The notes: generated by a model from the letters alone, not told the origin. Numbered from the stretch's first letter, positions 1-9,131 are shown. The stretch is 64,000 bases of DNA from CAXXOK01 sp963678055 (GCA_963678055.1 OY782679.1:2232001-2296000), one strand, 5' to 3'. Program-made: numbers and translations.

Positions 1-933
1 TCCGAAAATGTATTCCAGCGGATCATGAAAGAAATGTTCCGTAACAAATCCAACAGCGCCAATCCGGCTGATGGCAGTTTTCGATCCATACCCCATGGTG
101 GAATAGCGCACAATCTCATCAATGGAGAAAAACCCGGCCCAATTGGGGTACAGGCTTTGCAGATAGATCATACTGAAGGCCATCAGCATGGTTCCAAGGC
201 CTATCATTGTCAGTTTTTTGACGGAAAACCTCGTAATCAGCGTGACCAACGCGAAAATGATAAAAACCTCGATGTAAACAATTTTCAGCTCATTAATTGC
301 CGCCATAAACAGTGCTCCCGCTACAGCTACGATCATTTTCCACAGCGGAGCCGAACGCGTCAGGTATTTGACAACGTAAATGGAAACGACAATCACAATC
401 AGCGCATTTAATTCGGAAACCCCGCCCATCGCTTCGCCAGCGCCAAACAAGCCTGATGCGAAATCGTACCGTATATTCTGCACGAGGATTTGATAGGATA
501 ACACCACAATATTGACACAGTAAAACCAAAAGAAAATGTCGAATATTCTCTCAATATCCTCTTTGTTCAAATATCTGTAGCAGGCGGCTACAAACACGAA
601 GTAGCGGAAATTATTCCGTATCCCCCACAGATACAGCACGGGATTGTACAGGTTAATAATGTAGGAAAACACCGACCACAAAATATAGGCAATCACAAGC
701 CCCTTAAACAAGTAGTGCCGCCCAATAAAAGGCTTTTGTGAAGCCGGGTCATACTGGCGTATCCGACTATGGCCACCCTTTCGTCCCTGCAACATCGCAA
801 GCAACAAGAAAATCGTGACCAGATCGGACACATAGTTCAGCATCGATGGAAGGTGAAAAGCCTGAATCAAATATTTAATGATCAGGTTATAGATGATCTG
901 AAAATAAATCAGCGTTTTAGCCCGAATTCTCAT
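1..933 (-). CDS. Wzy-like polysaccharide polymerase, membrane protein (C-terminus outside window)
   Basis: An open frame runs from an ATG at 933 to the window edge (311 codons, no stop), so the C-terminus is missing. The translation starts MRIRAKTLIYFQI and is rich in hydrophobic segments, with short charged loops such as QGRKGGHSR and RYLNKEDIERIF. Near the cut end it has the soluble stretch YSTMGYGSKTAISRIGAVG, like the loop region of O-antigen/EPS polymerases. The family (Wzy/EpsG-like) joins repeat units of a surface polysaccharide at the outer face of the cytoplasmic membrane. It is the most distal gene of the operon visible here, downstream of the glycosyltransferases. The polymerase call rests on topology and context; a ligase or other polytopic glycan protein is possible. 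Confidence 0.7.
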   Translation of the reverse strand, partial: MRIRAKTLIYFQIIYNLIIKYLIQAFHLPSMLNYVSDLVTIFLLLAMLQGRKGGHSRIRQYDPASQKPFIGRHYLFKGLVIAYILWSVFSYIINLYNPVLYLWGIRNNFRYFVFVAACYRYLNKEDIERIFDIFFWFYCVNIVVLSYQILVQNIRYDFASGLFGAGEAMGGVSELNALIVIVVSIYVVKYLTRSAPLWKMIVAVAGALFMAAINELKIVYIEVFIIFALVTLITRFSVKKLTMIGLGTMLMAFSMIYLQSLYPNWAGFFSIDEIVRYSTMGYGSKTAISRIGAVGFVTEHFFHDPLEYIFG

Positions 934-1027
934 GCACGCTCCAGTCCTTTATGTCGTCAATTGTATGTTGGCACAGATGCCGGGGTCATTGCCGGGCTTT
1001 TGTGACACCATACAGAAATCATCCAGG

Positions 1028-2059
1028 CTACGTAGCTTCCAAAGCATCATGCATCCGCAGTATCCACCTGACGGCATGCACAAAGCGAAGCTGAACGCAT
1101 CGGTAGAAGATCCGTTTTTTGCGTTCTACCGCCTCCATGGGATACTGCCGGATTGCTTCCTGCGTTTCAGCAGAACCGCAAATCGTTTTCATCCTCTGTT
1201 TTGCCTTGCGTGTGTCTGCATCCCACACAAAACGATTTTCCTGTTTCAGGCAGGCATGCACATGCGTCAGGAAACTGGCGTGTACCGCTTGATCCAAAAC
1301 CGTTTGCAGTCCCCATTGTTCAACCAGTTTCTTTTGCCGGGCATATAAATCGCAAGCGGCATCAAACAAATACGGGCGGTATACTTTTGTCAGCGACGAG
1401 GCGTTTGCACAGTACATATACAGCGGTTTTGCCAGAAACGATATGCTTTTCACATGATAGAACGCCTGCATATTGAAGAGTTTGTCTTCGCTGACGATTT
1501 TTTGAAAGCGCAGGTCGTTTTCATCCAGAAATGCGCGGCGGTAAATACCGCTCCATGCCGGTACAAGGGAATAGCTGCTCCCTGCATGGGTAAACCCTGT
1601 GCCGCAAGTACGCGGTAAAAGCTCAAACCGTATTTCTTTGTCCGTTACCCCATCCGGATAATCCATCGGCGCGTTGCGTTTCTTCCCATCACGATCAACC
1701 ACGCAATGACCAAACCAGCAGATATCCGCTTTTGTTTTTTCCAGTTCACACGCGGCGAGCGAAAAAAGCTCCGCTGCCAGATAATCATCCGAATCCACAA
1801 AGGATACATAGTCACCCGATGCAATCTCAAGCCCGCTGTTACGTGCCAGCGCGAGACCCCCGTTTTCTTTATGGATTACCTGTATCCGGCTATCCCTGCG
1901 CTTCCATTCTTCGCACAGCGCGGGGCAGCTGTCCGGGGATCCGTCGTCTACCATGATGATCTCCAGGTTACGATACGTTTGATTCACAATGGATTCCATA
2001 CACCGGTCCAAATACTGCTCCACCCGGAAGATCGGAACAATCACGCTGAATTTTATCAA
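1028..2059 (-). CDS. Family 2 glycosyltransferase
   Basis: 343 residues from a TTG start at 2059, preceded by AAAGGAGGATG at good spacing. An upstream ATG at 2317 would run through the end of the neighbouring gene and is rejected. The protein begins MIKFSVIVPIFRVEQYLDRC, the standard GT-A opening of family 2 transferases. VDDGSPDSC (nucleotide-binding aspartates) and FVDSDDYL (the metal-binding DxD region) follow. It should transfer a nucleotide-activated sugar to the lipid-linked repeat unit on the cytoplasmic side. The C-terminal 100 residues are basic and have no recognisable domain. The gene lies between a capsular-type transferase and the polymerase in the same transcription unit. Donor and acceptor cannot be inferred. 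Confidence 0.9.
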   Translation of the reverse strand: MIKFSVIVPIFRVEQYLDRCMESIVNQTYRNLEIIMVDDGSPDSCPALCEEWKRRDSRIQVIHKENGGLALARNSGLEIASGDYVSFVDSDDYLAAELFSLAACELEKTKADICWFGHCVVDRDGKKRNAPMDYPDGVTDKEIRFELLPRTCGTGFTHAGSSYSLVPAWSGIYRRAFLDENDLRFQKIVSEDKLFNMQAFYHVKSISFLAKPLYMYCANASSLTKVYRPYLFDAACDLYARQKKLVEQWGLQTVLDQAVHASFLTHVHACLKQENRFVWDADTRKAKQRMKTICGSAETQEAIRQYPMEAVERKKRIFYRCVQLRFVHAVRWILRMHDALEAT

Positions 2060-2090
2060 GACATCCTCCTTTGGAATATGGCCAAACGGT

Positions 2091-3065
2091 TCACCGGGAG
2101 TCACCACTGCAAAATATAACGTCGTAGTAGGTGCCTTTTTTCTCAAACATCTCCGCAGGCTGCTTATAGGAAAGCTTATGGAAGCAGCTAAGCTGTTTGA
2201 TGTGCTCAAAACGCTGCTCGTTGAAGGGCTCAAATAGCTCGTTAAGCAGCATATGCGGAACGCCGTTGGATACCTTGGCCATCGCATTCCAATCGTCAGG
2301 GTATCGATCCCCGGCAATCCGAATGAAATCGTGCACCAGCCCGTAATCCATCATTGCGGTGTTCTTTTTCCAGTAAGCGTAGAGGTACGCCTGTGCGGCG
2401 ATGAGAATTCTGTTATGGGAACGCGCGATCATCAGCCAGGACGAAATATTCACATAGCTTCCGTCCTTCCCCGGTTTGATTGTCTGGTACATAAATAGAT
2501 CGCTGTCCCAGATATAGCTAGGCAACGTATTTCCTGTGCATAAAACCGTGGCGTCGATCCATGCTCCGCCATAGCTAATCAGCAGTTCCAGCCGCAGGAT
2601 ATCGGTAAAGTGTGTGTTGGTAATCACACCGCTGCGCCATTTTTCAAGAATATAGTCAGGCAGGGTAACATACTTTTCAAAATTGTCGGATGTAATCAGC
2701 TCGATCTCCCTGTCCGGCAGGTTTTCTTGCAAAGAGCGAAAGCAATGCTGTACGAACATCGGAGCGTTTTGCATGCCCTGCAGCCAGCAAACCCATACTT
2801 GATCGGAACTTTTCTTGGCACCGGCTGCATTAGCGGGAAGCCCATCCAGCGCATGCGCATACCGTGCGGCAAGCTTTTTACAAATTTTCCGTCTCCCGAT
2901 CAGACGCAAAATCTCCAGCGACGTTTGGGAAACCCCCAGCAGCATCGCCTGCAAAAGCATATAAGGCAGAATACCCGCCTGTCGATACTGCCTGAGGATT
3001 TCCCTCCCATCCACTTTGCGGTAAATTGCTTTGAATTTCTTGAATTTCTGCGGCATCAGACCCAT
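2091..3065 (-). CDS. Capsular polysaccharide glycosyltransferase (Caps_synth/Gly_transf_sug type)
   Basis: 324 residues. After a basic helical N-terminus, VWVCWLQGMQNAP opens the GT-A-like fold at about residue 92, and ITNTHFTDILRLELL followed by GGAWIDATVLC carries the DxD-like site typical of the DXD-sugar-binding and capsular synthesis families. These enzymes add sugars or sugar phosphates during capsule assembly. The start could be the ATG at 3065 or at 3056; a purine-rich GAAAGGGG lies about ten bases before the first. The stop lies 31 bases before the TTG start of the family 2 transferase, so the two are probably cotranscribed. Specificity is unknown. Confidence 0.8.
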   Translation of the reverse strand: MGLMPQKFKKFKAIYRKVDGREILRQYRQAGILPYMLLQAMLLGVSQTSLEILRLIGRRKICKKLAARYAHALDGLPANAAGAKKSSDQVWVCWLQGMQNAPMFVQHCFRSLQENLPDREIELITSDNFEKYVTLPDYILEKWRSGVITNTHFTDILRLELLISYGGAWIDATVLCTGNTLPSYIWDSDLFMYQTIKPGKDGSYVNISSWLMIARSHNRILIAAQAYLYAYWKKNTAMMDYGLVHDFIRIAGDRYPDDWNAMAKVSNGVPHMLLNELFEPFNEQRFEHIKQLSCFHKLSYKQPAEMFEKKGTYYDVIFCSGDSR

Positions 3066-3119
3066 CTAAGCATTGCCCCTTTCGGATGTGATCATGAGAA
3101 TTGGATGAATCCTGATTTC

Positions 3120-3941
3120 CTAGAGTAGCTCTTCCAGCGGCTGGCGATCGTATACAGACAGCTTGCCGCCACGCGTGGCGTTTACGATGCGTATACCATG
3201 CGCGTCGCAGTACGTTTTATAGCACATATACGATGATTCCAAAGCGTCCTTATGGATATAGCTCACATGCTCATGCTTGTTGGTCAGTCCGTAGTCCTGC
3301 ACAAGCGGATCGCAAAAGCCGTTGCCAAACTGGTCGATATACTTGGAGTAGTTATGGTCGACACCCAGCAGGACGATCTCGCGAAATCCCATGAAGATCG
3401 CCGCTTCAATCGCATCGCACGCCACGGAATTGTTGAGCGAAAAACAACGCGCGATGTTTTCACTGATATGCTTTTTCTTAAACTTGAATTCCTTGGAGGA
3501 ATACAAGCCATATGAGCAAAAGAATACCGTGCGCTTGTCGGGTTTAATTCCGCGCAGTTTCCCCATAACGTTGAGGATGCGCAGCTTTGCATCGATTTCA
3601 TCCAGATGTTGCGCTGTACTGACCATCGCGTTGTTATCCAAAACCATGTAGTATGTCGGCCGCCACTTTGTTTTAGGGAACACCTCATAGATTCGGTTGA
3701 ACGCAAAACAAGTCTGCCCTTCCAGCTTATCCAAATCCTCAATCGTCAGACTGGGACCGTTGCCGATAATGTAGCAGCGCTCGCCTTGATGTATGTTCCT
3801 GAGCTTTTTCAGCCGCCGATGATCCGCTGTGAATTGAAACAAGAACAAACGAATCAGCCGCTGCGCGTTCATCGGGATCCATTTGATCCTTCTCTTGCGC
3901 ACCATCTGCTTGATATATTGGTTGAACTCCGTTGAATACAT
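3120..3941 (-). CDS. MptE-like/DUF115-family protein of polysaccharide loci
   Basis: 273 residues. The N-terminal 40 residues are strongly basic, then comes CYIIGNGPSL at about residue 52-61, the glycine-rich signature of the 6-hydroxymethylpterin diphosphokinase MptE-like family (PF01973), which also occurs in flagellin-glycosylation Maf proteins. Further conserved-looking pieces are TCFAFNRIYEVF, YYMVLDN and VLLGVDHNY. In bacteria such proteins usually sit in glycan loci and are thought to handle a sugar nucleotide rather than a pterin; that role is family-based inference. It lies between the radical SAM gene and the capsular transferase with short gaps and no terminator. The exact reaction is unknown. 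Confidence 0.7.
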   Translation of the reverse strand: MYSTEFNQYIKQMVRKRRIKWIPMNAQRLIRLFLFQFTADHRRLKKLRNIHQGERCYIIGNGPSLTIEDLDKLEGQTCFAFNRIYEVFPKTKWRPTYYMVLDNNAMVSTAQHLDEIDAKLRILNVMGKLRGIKPDKRTVFFCSYGLYSSKEFKFKKKHISENIARCFSLNNSVACDAIEAAIFMGFREIVLLGVDHNYSKYIDQFGNGFCDPLVQDYGLTNKHEHVSYIHKDALESSYMCYKTYCDAHGIRIVNATRGGKLSVYDRQPLEELL

Positions 3942-3974
3942 ATCGGCACATCCTTTGCATGGCTTGGGTTGATT

Positions 3975-4991
3975 CTATGCATCGCGTTTGCCGGATGAGC
4001 GAACAAAGCTGTTCTCCTCCAGGCGGTAGCGGCTCCCCATAAACAGCTTGTGCTTGAGCACCCACCAGCCGGGAACCCAGATATATTTACGCATCACAGG
4101 CACGACATTACCGCTCATCCAGCATTGCTGCGAACAGTTTTTCGTCGCGTTGCGCACTTTGCGCGCCTTGTCCGAGTTCCATAATTCGTCCCAGGTTTGT
4201 TCGTTCAGGTTTCCCATGGGCATTTTTTTCACGGATCCGTTGCAAGGCATAATATCGCCGTGTGGATCCATAAAAAAGCTGTTCCTGCTCATTTCGCAGG
4301 GCAGCAGCCGCTTTTGCCCATAAATGTAGTTGATCAAACCGTGGTTGAAATATGCGCGGAACCACTGCTTGGGGTGCTTGCTTTTGAGCATGTGGTTAAT
4401 CAGCGTTTCAAAACTTTCGGCTACCTTGGTTCGTTCGTTGAGCTTATTATCGGTTTTGTTGAAATAGAAAGAATTGTGCGGCGTACAGGTGGCAAACTCC
4501 ATCCCCATTTCATCGATCATCTTGTACAGCGGTTCCAGATCGCCGCAGTTCATATCCTGCACTGTCGTGCCGATACCGATGTCCGGATGATTTTTCTCCA
4601 ACAGCTTTTTCAGCGTCGTCATGCTTCGGTTGTACCCGTCTGAGATGCCGCGGATGGAATCGTTCATTTCCTGCATCCCTTCCATGCTGATGCGGATACC
4701 AATCTGCGGAAAGCGTTCGCAAAGCGCAAGGATTCGATCGGTAAAATACCCATTGGTCGGAACAACAATTCGTTTTGCTTTCTTATACAGCTCTTCAATA
4801 ATCTCGGGAAAATCCTGGCGAACAAACGGCTCGCCTCCGGCGATGCTGACGAACTCCATTTGCGGTAATTTCCGTATCAGTTCCGGCTTGAATTCCTCAG
4901 ACGGCTTTGTAGGGACTTTCCAGCAATCGCACATATTGCAGCGCGCATTACAGCGATAGGTTACCAGGATGTTTCCGTACAGTTTTTTCAT
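3975..4991 (-). CDS. Radical SAM enzyme with SPASM-like C-terminus
   Basis: 338 residues from the ATG at 4991, which has a GAGG-type ribosome-binding site; longer upstream frames would overlap the GT4 gene by about 200 bases. The N-terminus has Cys14-x3-Cys18-x2-Cys21 (YRCNARCNMC), ligating the radical SAM [4Fe-4S] cluster, then SIAGGEPF, the SAM-binding GGE motif. The last 100 residues carry further cysteines (LLPCEM, IMPCNG, CSQQCW), consistent with an auxiliary SPASM cluster. Such enzymes modify peptides or carry out sugar/cofactor chemistry by hydrogen abstraction. Placement inside a polysaccharide operon suggests modification of a sugar, lipid carrier or linked peptide, but the substrate is not evident. 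Confidence 0.85.
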   Translation of the reverse strand: MKKLYGNILVTYRCNARCNMCDCWKVPTKPSEEFKPELIRKLPQMEFVSIAGGEPFVRQDFPEIIEELYKKAKRIVVPTNGYFTDRILALCERFPQIGIRISMEGMQEMNDSIRGISDGYNRSMTTLKKLLEKNHPDIGIGTTVQDMNCGDLEPLYKMIDEMGMEFATCTPHNSFYFNKTDNKLNERTKVAESFETLINHMLKSKHPKQWFRAYFNHGLINYIYGQKRLLPCEMSRNSFFMDPHGDIMPCNGSVKKMPMGNLNEQTWDELWNSDKARKVRNATKNCSQQCWMSGNVVPVMRKYIWVPGWWVLKHKLFMGSRYRLEENSFVRSSGKRDA

Positions 4992-5004
4992 GTTTGCCTC
5001 AATT

Positions 5005-6123
5005 CTACTTTTTAACGACGGATTGAAATAACGCTTCAATCTGATCAGTGATTTTTTCAAGGGTATAGTTTGCCCGAACATGTTGGAAGGCTTTGCTAGC
5101 ATACTTCCGGCACAACTGTTGGTTTTTCTCCATATCTGCCATTGCGCGGGTGCAATCCTGCACATCGCCGGAACGGAAAACAAACGCCCTGTCGCGCGCG
5201 ACATACAGGTTTTCCGAAATATCGCTGACGAGGCAGCAGGTTTGGTAGCTCATGGCTTCCAGCATCGTGGCGGCAAGCCCTTCCAGCGCCGATGGCAGCA
5301 CGAACGCAAACGCATTGCTGAACAGTTCTTCTTTCAGTTGCCCTGTTACAAGCCCCGTAAACACAATGCGGTCGTCATTTCCCGCCAGCGCTTTCAATGA
5401 AAGCATGTAGGAATCCGTTCCGGTATCGTCGCCAGCGAGGACCAACTTCTTTTCTGTCTTGAGCGCTCGATAGGCGTTGATCAGCGTATCCGCCTTTTTT
5501 TCCGGCACAAAGCGGCCCAGGTACAGGTAATAATCCCCACCGGTCAGGCCGTACTTTTCGGTAATAATCTGCGGTGGCGCTCTGTCGGGGATTTCCACAG
5601 CCGGCGGGATGAAATCCGTTTCCTTGTTGTAAGTGTCCAGATAGTACTTTTGAATGTCCGGCGAAACAACGGTCAGTGCATTGCCAATCTTGAGGGACAG
5701 TCTCTCCAAAAAGCGCATGCCCGCCGCTGTACACTTCCCCCATTTGGCCCGGCGATGGTCGATACCGTGGGATTGAACCACCACCTTTTTACCCGTCCAC
5801 CTGGCAAGCACGGCAAACAGCGAACTTTCCACCAGCAAATAATGCACCAGGTCATATCGGTGGAACATTTGGTGGACCGACGCGCTGAACACCAGCGACA
5901 AGCGCAGCAGGTGTTTGGTGTTGATGGATGGCACCGTGACGACGCGGTACTTGCCCAAATAATCGCCGTCCACGCTTCCATAATGCCGTGACGTATACAC
6001 CGTTACGTCGTGCCCTCTTTTTGTCAGGGCACCGCCGATTTTCTCAATATAGGTGGTAAACCCCCCACCCCAGTCTTTGCCCCGGATTGCGATAATAGCA
6101 ATTTTCACAGCTTTACCTGCCAT
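5005..6123 (-). CDS. Family 4 (GT-B) glycosyltransferase
   Basis: 372 residues with the two-domain GT-B plan. The N-domain opens KIAIIAIRGKDWGGGFTTYI with the glycine-rich acceptor loop. The C-domain has YLGRFVPEKK, LVLAGDD and a PSALEGLAATMLEAMS segment, the donor-binding EGxxxxxLEAM region of family 4 retaining transferases. It is cytoplasmic and should extend the lipid-linked oligosaccharide, possibly using the GDP-heptose made by the neighbouring genes (inference). The start is ambiguous: the ATG at 6123 overlaps the end of gmhA by 11 bases, while a GTG at 6108 (beginning MKIAII) lies just after the gmhA stop and gives a more typical N-terminus. Confidence 0.9.
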   Translation of the reverse strand: MAGKAVKIAIIAIRGKDWGGGFTTYIEKIGGALTKRGHDVTVYTSRHYGSVDGDYLGKYRVVTVPSINTKHLLRLSLVFSASVHQMFHRYDLVHYLLVESSLFAVLARWTGKKVVVQSHGIDHRRAKWGKCTAAGMRFLERLSLKIGNALTVVSPDIQKYYLDTYNKETDFIPPAVEIPDRAPPQIITEKYGLTGGDYYLYLGRFVPEKKADTLINAYRALKTEKKLVLAGDDTGTDSYMLSLKALAGNDDRIVFTGLVTGQLKEELFSNAFAFVLPSALEGLAATMLEAMSYQTCCLVSDISENLYVARDRAFVFRSGDVQDCTRAMADMEKNQQLCRKYASKAFQHVRANYTLEKITDQIEALFQSVVKK

Positions 6124-6691
6124 TGTAATGCCGGTCGATTACCCGCATGATCATGTGGTCAAACATCATGTGGATATCCTCGGCAATCTGCATATCGTCT
6201 ATGCCAACATGCAGGCAATAGTCACTCATCGCTTTGAGCTTTCCGCCCTGATACCCTGTAACGCCGATGACTTTCGCACCGATCTTCTTTGCAAAGTCCA
6301 CAGCTTTGAGTACGTTGCGGCTGTTGCCGCTGCCGGAGATCGCGATGACAAGGTCTTCCGGCTTGAGCTTTCTCTGCAGCTGAAACACGAACACATCATC
6401 ATAGCTGATGTCGTTGGCAATTGCCGTAACAATGGGTGTATTGTCGCTCAAACATTCAAATAGAAATTTATTGCCTCCCACCGCTTCCCAGGCGCCTTTG
6501 GCGAAATCACACACCATGTGGCTGGCGGTCGCTGCGCTGCCGCCGTTACCCATCGTGTAGATTGCTGCGCCGCGGTCACGCGCCTCGACAATGGCATTTA
6601 CAGCCTCGTTAATCTGCTCGATATTCAGTGACTGCAGCATGGTGCGTTCCGTGTCCAGATACGTCTGGATATCCTTGGTGAAATCTATCAT
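6113..6691 (-). CDS. gmhA: Sedoheptulose-7-phosphate isomerase (phosphoheptose isomerase)
   Basis: 192 residues, single SIS domain. The ATG at 6691 follows AGGAGG at ideal spacing, so the longer 6727 start is rejected. MGNGGSAATASHMVCDF and AISGSGNSRNVL are the sugar-phosphate-binding SIS signatures, and the C-terminal QIAEDIHMMFDHMIM helix matches the GmhA subfamily. It converts sedoheptulose 7-phosphate to D-glycero-D-manno-heptose 7-phosphate, the first step of activated heptose synthesis. The start lies directly behind the galE stop and the end overlaps the GT4 gene. The adjacent kinase, phosphatase and nucleotidyltransferase make the heptose assignment strong. Confidence 0.9.
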   Translation of the reverse strand: MIDFTKDIQTYLDTERTMLQSLNIEQINEAVNAIVEARDRGAAIYTMGNGGSAATASHMVCDFAKGAWEAVGGNKFLFECLSDNTPIVTAIANDISYDDVFVFQLQRKLKPEDLVIAISGSGNSRNVLKAVDFAKKIGAKVIGVTGYQGGKLKAMSDYCLHVGIDDMQIAEDIHMMFDHMIMRVIDRHYNGR

Positions 6692-6692
6692 A

Positions 6693-7664
6693 TTAGTACC
6701 TCCTATTATTTTCCCATTGCCAGGCATCGTTGAGAATTGTATGGATATCGCTGTTTTTAGGCTCCCAACCCAGCACGCGTTTGGCTTTCTCGTTGGAAGC
6801 TACAAGCACCGCCGGATCCCCCTCGCGCCTTGCCGATATTGTGTAGCGCGGCCGTTTCCCCGCAATTTCTTCCAGCGACCGGATCATCTCCAGCACCGAA
6901 AATCCCTTGCCGCTGCCCAAGTTGAACACATCGGACGTATTATTCTCCATGATGTATTGAAGCCCAAGCCAATGTGCCTCCGCCAGGTCCAGCACATGAA
7001 TGAAATCACGGATACAACTGCCGTCGTGCGTTTTGTAATCGTCACCGAACACCTGGAAAGACCGGCCTTCCCTGGCGGCTTTGACCATCACGGGAATCAG
7101 ATGCGTTTCGGGATTGTGCGCTTCTCCAATCCGACCGTCCTTGGATTCTCCCGCCGCGCAGAAGTAGCGAAATGCGCAGTATTGAAGCCCGTAAGCGCGC
7201 TGATAATCCATCAACATCTTTTCGCCGATGAGCTTTGTTGTCCCATAAGGATTGATAGGCTCCTTGGGGTGCTCCTCATCCATAGGCACATGCAACGGCT
7301 CTCCAAATATGGCCGCCGAGGAAGAAAACACAAAATAGCCAATCTTATGCGCAATACACGCGTTAAGCAGCGTCTGCATGTTTGTGACGTTGTTGTGGTA
7401 GTACCGTGTAGGCCGTTTGACCGAATCCGGTACGGAGGCAAACGCCGCAAAATGCATAACAGCGTCGATTTTGTTTGTGGACATAATTTGGTTGAGCAGT
7501 ACAGAATCCCCAAAATCCCCCCGAATGAAAACCCCGTCGGTAACGGCTTCGTCATGCCCGTCGCTCAGATCGTCCAAAACGATCGTTTGAACCCCTTTCT
7601 GCGCCAAGAGCCTGTTCACATGGCTGCCTATGTAGCCCGCGCCGCCCGTAATTAATACATTCAC
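6693..7664 (-). CDS. galE: UDP-glucose 4-epimerase-like NAD-dependent sugar epimerase
   Basis: 323 residues, extended short-chain dehydrogenase fold. NVLITGGAGYIGSHV is the NAD-binding GxxGxxG motif, VFSSSAAIFG holds the catalytic serine region, and NPYGTTKLIGE supplies the YxxxK catalytic pair. The C-terminal NLGSGKGFSVLEMI and REGDPAVLVAS match GalE proper rather than dehydratases. It interconverts UDP-glucose and UDP-galactose (or the N-acetyl forms) and so feeds galactose-type donors to this polysaccharide operon. It overlaps the end of gmhB by four bases (ATGA) and is followed at once by gmhA, so translation is probably coupled. Confidence 0.92.
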   Translation of the reverse strand: MNVLITGGAGYIGSHVNRLLAQKGVQTIVLDDLSDGHDEAVTDGVFIRGDFGDSVLLNQIMSTNKIDAVMHFAAFASVPDSVKRPTRYYHNNVTNMQTLLNACIAHKIGYFVFSSSAAIFGEPLHVPMDEEHPKEPINPYGTTKLIGEKMLMDYQRAYGLQYCAFRYFCAAGESKDGRIGEAHNPETHLIPVMVKAAREGRSFQVFGDDYKTHDGSCIRDFIHVLDLAEAHWLGLQYIMENNTSDVFNLGSGKGFSVLEMIRSLEEIAGKRPRYTISARREGDPAVLVASNEKAKRVLGWEPKNSDIHTILNDAWQWENNRRY

Positions 7665-8170
7665 TGAACCATCTCCAAATCAGCATTGCGTTCCGCTTGC
7701 AATATTCTTTGTGCAGCATCAAGCAAATCCGTTGTCAGTATCGTACGCACACCGTATCGCCGCCCGGCCAGAATATCCGTTTGACTGTCCCCTATCATCC
7801 ACGACCGGGATTTGTCGATTGCATAATCCCGTTCCGCCATTTGGAACATCCCAATCCCCGGCTTGCGGCAAGTACAGGTCCCTGTTTCATGCGGGCATAC
7901 GTAGATATGGTCAATCCTTGCACCCGAAGCCTCCAGCGCGCTGCACATATTCCCGTGGAGCACTTCAAGTGCATCCTTCGTAAGCATGCCTCTGGCAACA
8001 CCGCGCTGATTGGTAACAATCAGCACCAAGTACCCGGCTGCATTGAATTTGCTGATCGCCTCTATGGCGCCTGGCAGAAACTCGAAATCCTCCCATTTAC
8101 ATATGTAGCAGTGCGGTGCAGCACACCGGTTGATCAGGCCGTCCCGATCCAAAAAGATTGTTTTACGCAA
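7661..8170 (-). CDS. gmhB: D-glycero-D-manno-heptose bisphosphate phosphatase (HAD family)
   Basis: 169 residues. TIFLDRDGLIN holds the HAD nucleophile and acid aspartates (DxD), IVTNQRGVARG is the second motif and MIGDSQTDILAGR the magnesium-binding one. The insert CPHETGTCTCRKP carries the Cys/His set of the GmhB/histidinol-phosphatase zinc loop. GmhB removes the C7 phosphate from heptose 1,7-bisphosphate. Neighbouring hddA and hddC imply the alpha-anomer, GDP-linked route. It overlaps hddA by eight bases and galE by four. Anomer specificity is inferred from the neighbours, not from the residues. Confidence 0.9.
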   Translation of the reverse strand: MRKTIFLDRDGLINRCAAPHCYICKWEDFEFLPGAIEAISKFNAAGYLVLIVTNQRGVARGMLTKDALEVLHGNMCSALEASGARIDHIYVCPHETGTCTCRKPGIGMFQMAERDYAIDKSRSWMIGDSQTDILAGRRYGVRTILTTDLLDAAQRILQAERNADLEMVQ

Positions 8171-9131
8171 AAAATATCACCCTGCTTCCATAGGGGTCCA
8201 GCGCGAAGTCCACTTGCCGAAGCCCGATAGCGTCTCTCACGGCTTGCTGGTGTGTTTCATCGCAATAGAACAACAAAAATCCTCCGCCGCCCGCACCCAG
8301 CAGTTTCCCGCCGGATGCGCCCGCGGCCATCGCCTTGTCGTACAGCCGGTTGATTTCCAGATTGCTAATCGTTCCGGCCAATTCCCGTTTCTTTTCCCAG
8401 CCCTGATGCAATGCCTTAGCAAACTCCCGGGTAAAGCCTTCGGTCGTCAACGTGCCATGCATTACAAGCGCCTGGTCGCGCATAAACCGCAGGGAGTCCA
8501 TCTTCTTGTCAGTATGCTTTTTCTGTTCGGTTAAAATCGTATCCGCACTGCGTGTAATCCCCGTATAAAAGAGCATCAGCTTTTGCTGCATGTTGCGCAG
8601 ATCATCCCCCGGCAATGTGATTTCCTCGACCGAAACGGACTCATCTGGGTGAAACTGTATACAGTTCAATCCTCCGCAGGCCGCCGCATATTGATCCTGC
8701 TTGCCGATGGGGTGTTTTAAAACGTCGATTTCTATTTCACACGCCGCCTGGGCCAGCTGATTGGACGACAGCCGTTTCCCCTTATAGCTGTAAAGCGCGT
8801 TTAGTACGCCCACGGTAAAAGCGCTGGATGAACCCAGCCCGGTGCCGGACGGAATATCGGCAATCGAGGTAATCTCGATGCTATCGGTAACTCCTGTCAT
8901 CTTCATACATTCCCGGACCAGTTCATGCTGCACCTCATCCAGCGTATCGACGATCTCCGTTTGCGAGTAGCTGATACGAATAGAGTGGTCGTATTTCTGA
9001 TTTACGGTGATGTAGATATATTTGTTTATCGCCATACTGACAACAGCGCCACCGTCAACCTTGTAGAAATTACTGATATCCGTCCCGCCTCCGGTAAAAC
9101 TAATTCTCAAGGGTGTTCTGGTAATGATCAT
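8163..9131 (-). CDS. hddA: D-glycero-alpha-D-manno-heptose 7-phosphate kinase (GHMP family)
   Basis: 322 residues from the ATG at 9131. An AGGAGG sits ten bases upstream, whereas the in-frame ATG at 9140 would lie directly against it. MIITRTPLRISFTGGGTD is the HddA-type opening, IPSGTGLGSSSAF the GHMP phosphate-binding loop, and AAGASGGKLLGAGGGGF the C-terminal GHMP motif. HddA phosphorylates heptose 7-phosphate at C1 to give the alpha-1,7-bisphosphate, the branch point toward GDP-heptose. It overlaps hddC by four bases and gmhB by eight, so the whole block is translationally coupled. Confidence 0.92.
   Translation of the reverse strand: MIITRTPLRISFTGGGTDISNFYKVDGGAVVSMAINKYIYITVNQKYDHSIRISYSQTEIVDTLDEVQHELVRECMKMTGVTDSIEITSIADIPSGTGLGSSSAFTVGVLNALYSYKGKRLSSNQLAQAACEIEIDVLKHPIGKQDQYAAACGGLNCIQFHPDESVSVEEITLPGDDLRNMQQKLMLFYTGITRSADTILTEQKKHTDKKMDSLRFMRDQALVMHGTLTTEGFTREFAKALHQGWEKKRELAGTISNLEINRLYDKAMAAGASGGKLLGAGGGGFLLFYCDETHQQAVRDAIGLRQVDFALDPYGSRVIFFA

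Noticed and set aside
2060..2317. N-terminal extension of the family 2 glycosyltransferase
   Set aside because: It overlaps the end of the upstream gene, and a ribosome-binding site with TTG start at 2059 gives the standard family N-terminus.
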